Positions 6,598 through 15,478 of a stretch of DNA of 40,876 nt are shown here, piece by piece. A program made the translations under genes and the position numbers. This DNA is from AC-32 sp049644305 (GTDB lineage Bacteria; Actinomycetota; Thermoleophilia; Gaiellales; Gaiellaceae). Under the pieces are notes generated by a model. That model saw only the letters and a program-made list of their open reading frames with translations. It was not told the origin of the DNA and did no database searches. How positions within the stretch are numbered: position 1 is the stretch's first letter; every line of letters starts with the position of its first letter. The stretch covers positions 1-40,876 of the forward strand of contig JBARRQ010000061.1 in the NCBI GenBank assembly GCA_049644305.1, read 5' to 3'.

Positions 6598-7086
6598 CTA
6601 GCGGCGCTTGTATACGCCGATCAACTGCGCGCGTGCGAGGACATGGGCATGGCTGATGGCGCTTGCGAACCGGCCCTTCGAGGCTCCGGGCCGAAGGTCG
6701 AGCGGCTTGGCGAGCACGTAGAGGACGAAGATGTAGTGATGCGGCGTCCCTTTCGGTGGGCACGGCGCGCCGTAACCGATCCGTCCGAAGTCGTTCCGGC
6801 CTTGTTTCGGCGGCCTCTGACCGCTCGGCAGTCCGGGCGAGCGAATCGAGATGCCCCAGGCCAGCCAATGCGTGAAGCCGGCCGCGTCGGGGTCGTAGAG
6901 CCGCAGCGCGAGCGAGCGGGCGCGCGGCGGTAGTCCCTTCCAGCTCAGCGGGGGTGAGATTCCCCTGCCGTCGCATGTGTACACGCGCGGGATCGAGCCG
7001 CCCGCCCGAAAGGCGGGGCTCGTCAGACTTGGGGGCGGCCCAGCCCCGGCGAAGTCCGCGGAAGCGAGCGCGATCGCGCCCGCCAC
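6598..7086 (-). CDS. YbhB/YbcL-type PEBP (Raf kinase inhibitor-like) protein, probably exported
   Basis: About 162 residues. The core matches bacterial phosphatidylethanolamine-binding proteins: PPLSWKGLPPRARSLALRLY with DPDAA, then FTHWLAWGI, then YGAPCPPKGTPHHYIFVLY, which carry the conserved ligand-pocket Asp, His and Pro residues. The N-terminus (AGAIALASADFAGAG) looks like the end of a signal peptide. The only standard start in frame is GTG 7086, because upstream codons reach a stop without ATG, GTG or TTG; a CTG start a few codons earlier would give a fuller signal sequence. The biological role of these proteins in bacteria is unclear. It converges with the acyl-CoA synthetase. Confidence 0.85.
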   Translation of the reverse strand: MAGAIALASADFAGAGPPPSLTSPAFRAGGSIPRVYTCDGRGISPPLSWKGLPPRARSLALRLYDPDAAGFTHWLAWGISIRSPGLPSGQRPPKQGRNDFGRIGYGAPCPPKGTPHHYIFVLYVLAKPLDLRPGASKGRFASAISHAHVLARAQLIGVYKRR

Positions 7087-7167
7087 AGCGGCGACGAACA
7101 GCTTCGGTCGCTGAGCGAGACACTCGATCGCCCGATGCTACGTGCTCCCGCCTCTATCCTCCCGCGT

Positions 7168-7938
7168 GTGCCGACTGACGATCTCAACGGGCTGGTCGCG
7201 CTCGTCACGGGAGGCGGGCGCGGAATCGGAGCCGGCATCGCCCGCGAGCTGGCCTCCGCCGGCGCGCGGGTAGCAGTAGCGGCGAGAACGCACGAGCAAG
7301 TCGAGGAGGTCGCAGCCGAGGTCGGCGGCCTCGCGCTCGAGGTGGACGTCACCGACCGTGCAGCCGTCGAGCGGATGGTGGCCGATGCCGAGCGGGAGCT
7401 CGGCCCGATCGGCCTGCTGGCCGCGAACGCCGGAATTGGCGGGCCCGACGGGACACTCTGGGAGGGCGACCCCGACGAGTGGTGGCGCGTCTACGAGGTC
7501 AACGTCCTGGGCGTCTACCTCAGCTGCCGGGCCGTGATTCCGGGGATGCTCGAGCGCGGCGGCGGCCGCATCGTCATCACCGGAAGCGGAGCCGGCTATC
7601 TCCCCGGCGCGGCCAGCACGGCGTATCCGCCCAGCAAGGCAGCCGCCAACCGACTCGCGGAGACGCTGGCGCGCTCGCTCGAAGGCACCGGCGTCCACGT
7701 CTTCCTGATCAGCCCTGGGCTCGTGAAGACCGAGATGACGAACGGCTTTTTCGCGGACGACGCACCATGGACCCCGCCGGAGCTCGCCCCGCGCCTTGTG
7801 CGCGTTCTCGCGTCGGGGCGCGCGGACGCCCTCGCCGGCCGCTACATCCACGCGGAGCACGACGACATCGAGGACCTGATCCGCCGCGCCGAGGAGATCA
7901 AGCGCGAGGACCTGAACGCGATCCGCCTTCGGCGTTGA
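7168..7938 (+). CDS. Short-chain dehydrogenase/reductase (classical SDR)
   Basis: 256 residues from GTG 7168. The cofactor glycine motif TGGGRGIG lies at residues 14-21, NAG follows the fourth strand (LLAANAGIGG), and the catalytic triad is S140, Y153, K157 (AYPPSKAA). The active-site helix and the PGLVKTEM segment are typical. The cofactor residue after strand 2 (VAVAARTHEQ, with Arg) favours NADP(H), which is inference. Substrate unknown. The gene is divergent from the PEBP gene and ends 33 bases before nadE, so the two may be cotranscribed. Confidence 0.92.
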   Translation: MPTDDLNGLVALVTGGGRGIGAGIARELASAGARVAVAARTHEQVEEVAAEVGGLALEVDVTDRAAVERMVADAERELGPIGLLAANAGIGGPDGTLWEGDPDEWWRVYEVNVLGVYLSCRAVIPGMLERGGGRIVITGSGAGYLPGAASTAYPPSKAAANRLAETLARSLEGTGVHVFLISPGLVKTEMTNGFFADDAPWTPPELAPRLVRVLASGRADALAGRYIHAEHDDIEDLIRRAEEIKREDLNAIRLRR

Positions 7939-7971
7939 TTGGTTTTCGACTGGTAGTCTAAAACTCGACAC

Positions 7972-9687
7972 ATGAGGCTCGCGCTAGCCCAGATCAACAC
8001 CACCGTCGGCGATCTCGACGGCAACCGCCAGCGCATCGCCGGCAGGATCAAGGAGGCAAAGGGGGCGGGCGCCGATCTCGTCCTCCTCCCCGAGCTCGCC
8101 GTAACGGGCTACCCGCCGGAGGACCTGCTTCTTCGCCCAGGCTTCATTCGCGCGGCCGACGAATCGCTTCGGGACCTCGCCGGCGGTGTCAAGGGCATCG
8201 TCGCCCTGATCGGGTTCCCCCACTTCGACCGCGACCTCTACAACGCCTGCGCGATCTGCGCGGACGGCGAGGTCAAGGCGATCTACCGCAAGCGCTTCCT
8301 CCCCAACTACGGCGTCTTCGACGAGGATCGGTACTTCGCGCCTGCTCGAGACCTGTTCCTGCTGCAGCTCGGCGACACGCTCATCGGCCCGACGATCTGC
8401 GAGGACATGTGGCAGCCCGGGCCGCCTGCGACCGATCTCGGGCTGGCAGGCGCCCAGCTGTTGACCAACATCTCGGCCTCCCCGTTCCACCTCTGCCGCG
8501 ACCGCGAGCGCGAGGAGATGTTCGCGACGCGCGCTCGCGACAACGCCTGCTTCGTCGCCTTCTGCAACGCCGTGGGCGGGCAGGACGAGCTGATCTTCGA
8601 CGGCAACTCGCTGGTCCTCGACGAGGAGGGCCAGGTTCTCGCCAGGGGGCCCGGCTTCGAGGAGGCGCTGGTCGTCGTCGACGTCGAGCCGGGGGAGGCG
8701 GTCGGCCGGCGCTTGCGCGACATCCGGCGTCGGGCACTCGCACGAGAGCGAGGCGTGCTCCCCGAGGCGACCGTGGTTCCCGTCGGCGACCCGCGGACAC
8801 AGGCGGCGCCTCTGAAGACGTCGCTGGCGCCGAAGCTCGACGAGCTTGAGCAGATGCGGCTCGCGCTCGAGCTGGGGTTGCGCGATTACGTGGCCAAGAA
8901 CGGCTTCGGCGAGGTTGTGATCGGCGTTTCCGGCGGAATCGACTCTGCGGTGACCGCCGCGCTCGCGGTCGAGGCGCTCGGCGCCGAGCACGTGCACTGC
9001 GTCTCGATGCCGTCACGCTTTTCCTCGCAAGAGACGCGACGTGATGCGCGCCTGCTCGCCGAGGGCCTCGGTACCGATTTTCGGGAGCTGCCGATCGACG
9101 AAATCGTGAGCGCCGCCGAGGCGGTCCTCATCGAGAGCTTCGCCGGGCGAGAGCCCGATCTCGCGGAGGAGAACCTGCAGGCCCGGATTCGAGGAGTGCT
9201 CCTCATGGCGCTCTCGAACAAGTTCGGCTGGCTCGTCGTCGCCACAGGCAACAAGTCGGAGCTCTCCGTCGGCTACTCCACCCTCTACGGGGACATGGCC
9301 GGCGGCTTTGCCCTGCTGAAGGATGTCTTCAAGACCGACGTTTTCCGTCTCGCCAAGCACCTGAATGAGCGGGTCCGCCGCGAGGTGATCCCTGCGTCGA
9401 TCGTCGAGCGAGCGCCGAGCGCGGAGCTGCGCGAGAACCAGCTCGACGAGGACTCTTTGCCCCCGTATCACGAGCTCGACCAAGTCCTCGAGGCGTACGT
9501 GGAAGAGGACCGCTCACGCGAGGAGCTCTCGAACGACGGCTTCGACCCGGACCTCGTCGAGCGGTCGGTGGCGATGATCGACCGCGCCGAGTACAAGCGC
9601 CGCCAGTCCCCGCCGGGCGTCCGCCTCACTCCGAAAGCCTTCGGCCGGGATCGCCGCACGCCGATCACGAACCGCTGGCGTGGATAG
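7972..9687 (+). CDS. nadE: Glutamine-dependent NAD(+) synthetase
   Basis: 571 residues with two domains. The N-terminal glutaminase (nitrilase fold) has the Glu-Lys-Cys triad at E41 (LLPELAVTGYPPED), K107 (YRKRFLPNYGVFDE) and C143 (ICEDMW). The C-terminal synthetase has the ATP pyrophosphatase loop SGGIDS at residues 320-325 and the signature ATGNKSELSVGYSTLYGDMA. It amidates nicotinic acid adenine dinucleotide using ammonia channelled from glutamine, the final step of NAD synthesis. The ATG is well supported by the MRLALAQINTTVGD start. The VOC gene overlaps its last codons. Confidence 0.97.
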   Translation: MRLALAQINTTVGDLDGNRQRIAGRIKEAKGAGADLVLLPELAVTGYPPEDLLLRPGFIRAADESLRDLAGGVKGIVALIGFPHFDRDLYNACAICADGEVKAIYRKRFLPNYGVFDEDRYFAPARDLFLLQLGDTLIGPTICEDMWQPGPPATDLGLAGAQLLTNISASPFHLCRDREREEMFATRARDNACFVAFCNAVGGQDELIFDGNSLVLDEEGQVLARGPGFEEALVVVDVEPGEAVGRRLRDIRRRALARERGVLPEATVVPVGDPRTQAAPLKTSLAPKLDELEQMRLALELGLRDYVAKNGFGEVVIGVSGGIDSAVTAALAVEALGAEHVHCVSMPSRFSSQETRRDARLLAEGLGTDFRELPIDEIVSAAEAVLIESFAGREPDLAEENLQARIRGVLLMALSNKFGWLVVATGNKSELSVGYSTLYGDMAGGFALLKDVFKTDVFRLAKHLNERVRREVIPASIVERAPSAELRENQLDEDSLPPYHELDQVLEAYVEEDRSREELSNDGFDPDLVERSVAMIDRAEYKRRQSPPGVRLTPKAFGRDRRTPITNRWRG

Positions 9688-10078
9688 CGTGCGCGTACAG
9701 CGCATCTCGTGGCTTGGGACGCGAACCGATCGGTTCGACGAGACAACCGGGTTCTTCCGCGACGTGCTCGGGCTGGAGCTCGTCCAGGAGCAGCCGGATT
9801 TCGCCATGCTCCGGCTGCCCGGGGCCGACCATGACTACGTCGAGGTGTTCGGCTCGGGAGATCCGGAGACGGCCTTCATGGCGACCGGGCCGGTCGCCGG
9901 CCTGCTCGTGGACGACGTGATCGGAGCTCGCGCGGAGCTCGAGGCCGCAGGAGTCGAGCTCATCGGCGATATCGAGTGGTCGCAGAGGATCGAGGGTTAC
10001 GGCTGGTTCCACTTCCGTGGTCCGGACGGCAACCTCTACGGCGTCATGCAGGGCTCGCGGGCCAAAGCCGAGCCCTAG
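9680..10078 (+). CDS. VOC-family (glyoxalase/bleomycin-resistance fold) protein
   Basis: 132 residues. Two beta-alpha-beta-beta-beta modules are recognisable: ISWLGTRTDRFDETTGFFRD, then VLGLELV near the N-terminus, and VAGLLVDDVIGARAELEAAG, then WFHFRGPDGNLYGVMQ at the end. The closing FRGPDGNLYGV matches the usual VOC tail (DPDGN). Metal ligands typical of enzymes in the fold are not clearly complete, so it may be a binding protein rather than a lyase. It overlaps the nadE stop by 8 bases. GTG 9680 is used; GTG 9689 is an alternative. Its stop shares CTAG with the convergent mug gene. Confidence 0.82.
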   Translation: MDSVRVQRISWLGTRTDRFDETTGFFRDVLGLELVQEQPDFAMLRLPGADHDYVEVFGSGDPETAFMATGPVAGLLVDDVIGARAELEAAGVELIGDIEWSQRIEGYGWFHFRGPDGNLYGVMQGSRAKAEP

Positions 10079-10623
10079 AGACAGCTGTGCAGCGCGCGAA
10101 ACCAGCGGAGTCGAACTTCATAGGACACTGCTGCGTTCGCCGGCGACGTCGAAGGTAGAACGAAGAGTCGGGTCTCGGCGAGGCGCCGCTCCTGGGCGCC
10201 GAGGGCGGGTCGCTCGCCGAACGAGCCGCGGTAGGCCTCCTTCCCGACGAAGGCGATTACGCGCGGTCTCAGATCGGCCGCGAGACGCTCGAGACGTTCC
10301 GCCGCACCCGCGAAATCGGCTCGGCGCAGGTCGCCCGAGCCGCGCGTGGTCCGAAAAGCGGCGTTGGTCAGCCCGATGCCGAAGCGCAGCGTCTCGTGCT
10401 GCTCGTCCGGTCGCAGCACGCGAGGCGTGAAGCCCGCGTCCGAGAGCAGCCGCCAGAAGTCGTTGCGCGGATTGGCGAAGTGCGCTCCCGCCGCGGCCGA
10501 GACGAAGCCGGGATTGATCCCGCAGAAGACCACCCGGAGGCCCGGCGCGAGGACATCCGGAACGGCGCTAGGGCGAGCAGCGCGGCCGGAGCTTCGCCCT
10601 CGGCGCGCAGGCCCGCCGCTCAC
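10075..10623 (-). CDS. mug: G/U mismatch-specific DNA glycosylase (Mug/TDG family)
   Basis: 182 residues. The active-site motif FCGINPGFVSAAAGAHFANP lies at residues 33-52; N37 is the catalytic Asn position of the Mug/TDG family (GINPG). It continues NDFWRLLSDAG, and the second motif is VLPSTSPANA near the C-terminus, in the position of the minor-groove loop. It removes uracil or thymine mispaired with guanine, starting base-excision repair. The start is GTG 10623 with no strong ribosome site; the first 20 residues are basic and low in complexity and may not all be translated. It converges with the VOC gene with 4 shared bases. Confidence 0.9.
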   Translation of the reverse strand: MSGGPARRGRSSGRAARPSAVPDVLAPGLRVVFCGINPGFVSAAAGAHFANPRNDFWRLLSDAGFTPRVLRPDEQHETLRFGIGLTNAAFRTTRGSGDLRRADFAGAAERLERLAADLRPRVIAFVGKEAYRGSFGERPALGAQERRLAETRLFVLPSTSPANAAVSYEVRLRWFRALHSCL

Positions 10624-10698
10624 CGAGAGGTCTCGGCCGCCGCCGTCCCCGTGCCGGCGCCTGCCGGATCCGAGTCTTGCCCCAACGAGCGCAGCTTC

Positions 10699-10887
10699 TC
10701 ATGCAGCCAGCTCGGCCTCGCGCGCATCCAGCCGCAACTCGAACAGCCGCCGCAGCTCCTCACCCGTGAGTCGCGCCACGTGGCGGGGGCGGCGCGGCTC
10801 GAGATCCACGATCCGCACGGTCGGATCCCACGCGCCGTAGCAACGGAGGTAGCACTCCTCCTCGCTGAGCGCCCGCAACCGTCGCAC
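10699..10887 (-). CDS. Small conserved-looking protein of unknown function (62 aa)
   Basis: I do not recognise a named family. The product begins MRRLRALSEEECYLRCYG (GTG start) and ends ELRRLFELRLDAREAELAA. GC-rich third codon positions throughout (for example GAG GAG GAG TGC TAC CTC CGT TGC TAC GGC) support real coding. The two cysteines five residues apart (CYLRC) could bind metal or form a disulfide, but no second pair exists. It sits between mug and the FtsX-type permease on the same strand and could be cotranscribed with mug. It is short and uncharged enough in the middle to be a compact cytoplasmic protein. Confidence 0.55.
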   Translation of the reverse strand: MRRLRALSEEECYLRCYGAWDPTVRIVDLEPRRPRHVARLTGEELRRLFELRLDAREAELAA

Positions 10888-10931
10888 GCCCGCAGCCTAC
10901 GAGCGTCCCCGGACGTCATCTCGCGCGGGGG

Positions 10932-13496
10932 CTACTCGTACTGGAGCGCCTCGAGGATGTTCAGCCGCGCCGCCCGCCGCGCGGGGAGCATCGCCGCCAG
11001 GATCCCCACGACGATCGCGGCCAGCACGAAGTAGACGATCTGCAGCAACGGGAAGGCGAAAACAATTCCCTGACTCGAGAGCGCGTGCGTCACGAGCACG
11101 GCGAGGAACGTTCCGACGGCAATCCCCAGGGCGGCGCCCATCAGGGCGGTGACGATGCTCTCGTAGCGGATCATCATGCGCACCTGGCTCCGGGTCATCC
11201 CGACGGCTCGGAGCATCCCGATCTCACGCGTTCGCTCGAACACCGTCAGGACGAGCGTGTTGATGATCCCGACGAGGCTGACGATCACCGACAGCGCGAG
11301 CAGCGCGTAGAGGAGATTGAGGATCTTGGTGAAGGGCCTCAGGAAGTTGTGCTTGAACTGGTCACGCGTCTGTACCTTCGCGTCCGCGAACGCCGCAACG
11401 TCGCTCTGGAGCTTCTTCGTGTTCGCATCGCTGACGCCGCCGGGCGTGTTGACCAGGACCATCTCGTCCTTCGGCCGAGGTGTTTCCTTGTCGAAAAGCG
11501 CGTTCGAGATCGTCGCCTGGCCGAAAGGCGAGCCGCCGTTGGGCGCCTTGAAGATCCCGCGCAGAGTCAAGTCGACTCGCTTGCCGCTCGGAAACTCGAG
11601 ATTCACCACGTGGCCTACTCGCAGGTGGTGTTTCTTGGCGAACTTGTCGTCCGTGAAGAAGCCGGTCGTTCCGAGGAGGCGCGGGACGTTCGGGCCTCCC
11701 GCCTTCCAGTCGATCCGGATTCCCGCCGCCACGTTCGGCGCAACGCCCGTCAGGTTGTGGTCTCCCCCAAGGAAGCGGGCTGAGCCGGCGCGAATGGCCG
11801 TCACGTCGCGGAGGCCCGGCTTCCCTATGAGGGACCGGCCCGCGGCGACGTCGATCGGCGTGAACGTGTTCGTCGCCGTCACCGCGTAGTCGGCGATGAA
11901 CAGCTGGTTGACCGCGCTCTCGAACGACTTGCGGACACCCTGCCCGAAGATCGCCACGAAGGTGACGAGGGCCAGCCCGATCATCAGCGCCGATGCGGTC
12001 GAAGCGGTCCGCGACGGATTCCGGGTCGCGTTGTCACGGGCGAGGATGCCCGGAGCTCCGCCAACCGTCCTCGCGGGTGCACCGAGCACTGCAGCCAGCG
12101 GCCGGACAACTCTCGCCGCATTCATGGAGACGCCGAAGAAGAGCAGCAACACCCCGACGCCGATCATGAGGAGCCGGGGGCCGGTGGCGATGCCCTTGCC
12201 GAGGGTTCCGAGCGCAACGAGCGCGACCGCCGCGGTGAGGATCCCGAGCGCCGTCACGGGCCCGTACTTCGCGAAGCGCGAGACCGGGAGCACCGATCCC
12301 TCCCGAACCGCCGCGATCGGCGGAACCCGAGTGGCCCGTCTCGCCGGCCGGATGCTGGCGACGAGCGTGATCACGGTTCCGACCACGAGCGCGACGATGA
12401 CCGTCCGGGTCGCGAACACCGTCTGGCCCTGCGGGAGGTCGATGCCGAACAAGACGAAGAGCTTGTTCAGGAGCTTTGCCAGGCCGAGCCCGAGGAACAG
12501 GCCGACCGCCGACCCGAACAGGCCGATCACCAGGGCCTCGACCACCACCGACCAGAGCACCTGGCGACGGGAAGCGCCGAGCGTGCGCAGCGTGGCGAAC
12601 TCGCGCATCCGCTGGGCGATCGTGATCGAGAGCGTGTTCGCGATCACGAACGCGCCCACGAAGAGCGAGATCCCTCCGAACGCGAGCAGGACGTACTTGA
12701 GGAACGAGACGAAGCCAAACTGCTTCTTGTCCTCTTTGACCTGTGCGCCGGTGTCACGGACGGTCGCAGTCGGCGGGAGCAGGGGCCTGATCTCCGAGAT
12801 CAGCTTGGCCTTGCTGACGCCGCTCTTCGACTGGACGCGGATGACGTCGAGCTGGCCCGTCTTGCCGAAGATGCGCTGAGCGGTGGGGAGATCGAACAGC
12901 GCGAACGTCGCGCCGCCGATGGAGCCAATGCCCTTCAACTTCGCGATCCCGGCTACATGAAGCCGGCGCTGAGGCCCTACGGTCTGGATCCTGATCTGAT
13001 CGCCGACCGAGAAGTGCTTCTTGGCGGCCGTCGCGTTGTCGATCACGACCTGATCGGAGCCGTGCGGCCACGAGCCCGCGGTCAGCGTCGTCTGGTTGAA
13101 CTGCTGCTCTCGAGGGTTGACCGAGAAGCCCAGCGACGGCGCGCCGCCGGTGTCGATCACCTTCCCATCCTTGCCGATGAGCTTGGTGCTGGTGCTCTGG
13201 ACGGAGCCGTCCGCGACGGCGACGTCCGGCAGCGCCTTGACCTTCGTCAGCACAGAGGCCGGGAAGGTGGGGGTCTCGACGCCGTTGCCGTTCGTGTTCT
13301 TGAAGGCGGCGTGGCCGCTGATCACGACGTCCGTGTTCTTGTACGAGTTGGTCACGATCGTGTTGAAGCCGTTGTTGATCGTGTCTGTGAGGACGTACGT
13401 GCCGCTGATCATCGCGACGCCGAGGACGATCGCGAGCGCCGTCAGCAACGCCCGGAACTTTCGCCCCGCCAGGCCCTTCAGAGCAACGGTCAGCAT
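10932..13496 (-). CDS. ABC transporter permease, FtsX/MacB type with two FtsX domains
   Basis: 854 residues. An N-terminal membrane segment (KFRALLTALAIVLGVAMISG, residues about 13-32) precedes a large extracytoplasmic MacB-like domain. The first FtsX block of membrane helices follows (about 265-385, with FATLRTLGASRRQVLW), a central helix cluster lies near 410-450, then a second core domain, and a C-terminal FtsX block (about 730-850, with EIGMLRAVGMTRSQVRMM). The duplicated layout is typical of actinobacterial lipoprotein or peptide export permeases that act with a LolD/MacB ATPase. The ATPase gene lies directly upstream and its TGA overlaps this ATG (TGATG), so the two form a coupled operon. 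Substrate unknown. Confidence 0.93.
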   Translation of the reverse strand: MLTVALKGLAGRKFRALLTALAIVLGVAMISGTYVLTDTINNGFNTIVTNSYKNTDVVISGHAAFKNTNGNGVETPTFPASVLTKVKALPDVAVADGSVQSTSTKLIGKDGKVIDTGGAPSLGFSVNPREQQFNQTTLTAGSWPHGSDQVVIDNATAAKKHFSVGDQIRIQTVGPQRRLHVAGIAKLKGIGSIGGATFALFDLPTAQRIFGKTGQLDVIRVQSKSGVSKAKLISEIRPLLPPTATVRDTGAQVKEDKKQFGFVSFLKYVLLAFGGISLFVGAFVIANTLSITIAQRMREFATLRTLGASRRQVLWSVVVEALVIGLFGSAVGLFLGLGLAKLLNKLFVLFGIDLPQGQTVFATRTVIVALVVGTVITLVASIRPARRATRVPPIAAVREGSVLPVSRFAKYGPVTALGILTAAVALVALGTLGKGIATGPRLLMIGVGVLLLFFGVSMNAARVVRPLAAVLGAPARTVGGAPGILARDNATRNPSRTASTASALMIGLALVTFVAIFGQGVRKSFESAVNQLFIADYAVTATNTFTPIDVAAGRSLIGKPGLRDVTAIRAGSARFLGGDHNLTGVAPNVAAGIRIDWKAGGPNVPRLLGTTGFFTDDKFAKKHHLRVGHVVNLEFPSGKRVDLTLRGIFKAPNGGSPFGQATISNALFDKETPRPKDEMVLVNTPGGVSDANTKKLQSDVAAFADAKVQTRDQFKHNFLRPFTKILNLLYALLALSVIVSLVGIINTLVLTVFERTREIGMLRAVGMTRSQVRMMIRYESIVTALMGAALGIAVGTFLAVLVTHALSSQGIVFAFPLLQIVYFVLAAIVVGILAAMLPARRAARLNILEALQYE

Positions 13497-14269
13497 CAGG
13501 CCGGCGTGAGCTCTTGCATCGCGACGATCACGTCGTGCTCGGTCGCTCGGCCGAGGTCCTTCACGATCAAGCCGTCGGCGAGGAAGAGGATGCGGTCGGC
13601 GATTGCGGCCGCCCGAGCTTCGTGCGTGACCATCACGGTCGTCTGGCCGAAGGAATCGACGGAGTCGCGCATCAGCTCCAGGATCTCGCCACCCGTCTTC
13701 GAGTCGAGATTTCCAGTCGGCTCGTCGGCGAACACGACGGTCGGGCGCGAGATGAGGGCGCGCGCGATCGCGACTCGCTGCTGCTGGCCGCCGGAGAGCT
13801 CGGCCGGCCTGTGTGACGTGCGGTCGGCGAGGCCGACTTTCTTCAGGAGCTCGTCGCGCCAGGCGCGGTCCGGCTTCTCGCCCGCGATCGTCAGCGGCAG
13901 GACGATGTTCTCCTGGGCGGTGAGCATCGGAAGCAGGTTGAAGAACTGGAAGACGAAGCCGATGTGCTTCCGCCGCAGCTTCGTGATCTCGGTGTCACTC
14001 AGGTCACCGAGCTCGGTGCCGGCGACCCAGACCGAGCCGGACGTCGGGCGGTCGAGCGCCGCGAGGATGTGCATCAGCGTCGACTTGCCGGATCCCGAAG
14101 GCCCCATGACGGCCGTCAACTGCTGCTGAGCGACGTCGAGAGTGATGCCGCGGAGGGCGTCGACGGCTGTGTCCCCCTCGCCGTAGCGGCGTGTGACATC
14201 GCGCGCCGCGACCACGGCGCTCGGGCGGCCGTCGGCGACGTCGACTGTAGGTACGGCGGCGGCTTCCAT
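13496..14269 (-). CDS. ABC transporter ATP-binding protein (MacB/LolD type)
   Basis: 257 residues. Walker A is GPSGSGKST, the Q-loop is FVFQFFNLLP, the signature is LSGGQQQRVAIARAL, Walker B is VVFADEPTGNLDS and the H-loop is VMVTHE. The sequence after Walker A (TLMHILAALDRPTSGSVWVA) is typical of the MacB/LolD group. The ATG at 14269 has GAGAGGGGAGAG directly upstream, so the longer open frame continuing to 15559 is not used. It is first in a two-gene operon with the FtsX permease. The divergent aminotransferase gene starts 48 bases away. Confidence 0.95.
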   Translation of the reverse strand: MEAAAVPTVDVADGRPSAVVAARDVTRRYGEGDTAVDALRGITLDVAQQQLTAVMGPSGSGKSTLMHILAALDRPTSGSVWVAGTELGDLSDTEITKLRRKHIGFVFQFFNLLPMLTAQENIVLPLTIAGEKPDRAWRDELLKKVGLADRTSHRPAELSGGQQQRVAIARALISRPTVVFADEPTGNLDSKTGGEILELMRDSVDSFGQTTVMVTHEARAAAIADRILFLADGLIVKDLGRATEHDVIVAMQELTPA

Positions 14270-14317
14270 GCTCTCCCCTCTCTCAGATCCGGACCCGTCT
14301 GCCAGCATAACGCCCAA

Positions 14318-15478
14318 ATGCGAACACTCATACTCGACACCGCGGCGGTTCGGCGCCGTTTCTCCGCCCTCGACCGTCCGCTCGCGTTCTTCGACGGGCC
14401 GGGCGGCACGCAGGTGCCCGACGAGGTGATAGAGGCGATCGCCTCCTACCTGCGGGACTCGAACGCGAACGTCGGGGGACCGTTCGAGACGAGCCGGCGC
14501 AGCGATTTGCTCGTGGACGAGGCCAGGCGAGCCGCGGCGCGCTTCCTCCGTTGCGGAGCAGAGGAGGTGGCCTTCGGGGCGAACATGACGACGCTCAACT
14601 TCGCGCTCTCGCGGGCTGCCGGGCGAGAGCTCGAGGCCGGCGACGAGATCGTCGTCACGAAGCTCGACCATGACGGCAACGTCGCGCCCTGGCTCGAGCT
14701 CGCGCAGGACCTGAACCTGCGGGTTCGGTTTGCCGAGATCAAGGACGACACGACGCTCGACCTCGGGCAGCTCGAGTCGCTGCTCTCGGAGCGGACGCGG
14801 GTCGTCGCGTTCCCGTGGGCCTCGAACGCCGTCGGAACGCTGGTCGACGTGGCTCGAGTCGCCGAGCTGGCACACGAGGTGGGCGCGCTTGCCTGGGTCG
14901 ACGCCGTCCACTACGCGCCGCACGGGCCGATCGACGTCGGCGCGGCCGGCGTCGACGTGCTGCTCTGCTCTCCGTACAAGTTCTTCGGTCCGCACCTCGG
15001 GCTCGCATTCGGGCGGGCCGAGCTGCTCGAGCGCTGGCGGCCTTACAAGGTCCGACCTGCGCCGGAGCGCCCGCTCGGGCACCGCTTCGAGACGGGCACG
15101 TTGCCGCACGAGCTGCTCGCCGGGTTTGTCGCGGCCGTCGGGTACCTCGAGTCGGTCGGCTTCGAGGCGATCGTCCCGTATGAACGAGAGCTTGGCGAGC
15201 GCTTCCTCGCCGGACTGCCGGAGTCGTGTGTCCTCCACGGCCTGCGGACGATGGACGCTCGCGTACCGACCTTTTGCGTCACCCTCGGCGATCTGACCCC
15301 GGTCATGGCCGCCGAGCGGCTGGCCGAGCGAGGCTTCGCCGTCTGGCACGGCAACTACTACGCGGTCGAGGTGATGGAGCGCCTCGGGATTCCCCAGGGC
15401 GGTCTCCGCGTGGGAATCGTCCACTACAACACCGCCGACGAGGTCGACCGGTTGCTGGCGGAGCTCGCGGCTCTTTGA
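14318..15478 (+). CDS. Class V PLP aminotransferase, cysteine desulfurase-like
   Basis: 386 residues. The PLP lysine is K221 in LLCSPYKFFGPH, with D195 and H198 in WVDAVHYAPH contacting the cofactor and H118 (KLDHDG) in the ring-stacking position. The substrate-binding GNYYAVEVMERLG stretch near the C-terminus is typical of the SufS/CsdA-like, NifS-related subgroup. The mobile-loop cysteine of true desulfurases is not evident, so it may act on another amino-acid derivative; the first motif, FFDGPGGTQVP, is shared with selenocysteine lyase/isopenicillin epimerase-like members. The following gene starts inside its stop codon, so they probably work together. Confidence 0.85.
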   Translation: MRTLILDTAAVRRRFSALDRPLAFFDGPGGTQVPDEVIEAIASYLRDSNANVGGPFETSRRSDLLVDEARRAAARFLRCGAEEVAFGANMTTLNFALSRAAGRELEAGDEIVVTKLDHDGNVAPWLELAQDLNLRVRFAEIKDDTTLDLGQLESLLSERTRVVAFPWASNAVGTLVDVARVAELAHEVGALAWVDAVHYAPHGPIDVGAAGVDVLLCSPYKFFGPHLGLAFGRAELLERWRPYKVRPAPERPLGHRFETGTLPHELLAGFVAAVGYLESVGFEAIVPYERELGERFLAGLPESCVLHGLRTMDARVPTFCVTLGDLTPVMAAERLAERGFAVWHGNYYAVEVMERLGIPQGGLRVGIVHYNTADEVDRLLAELAAL

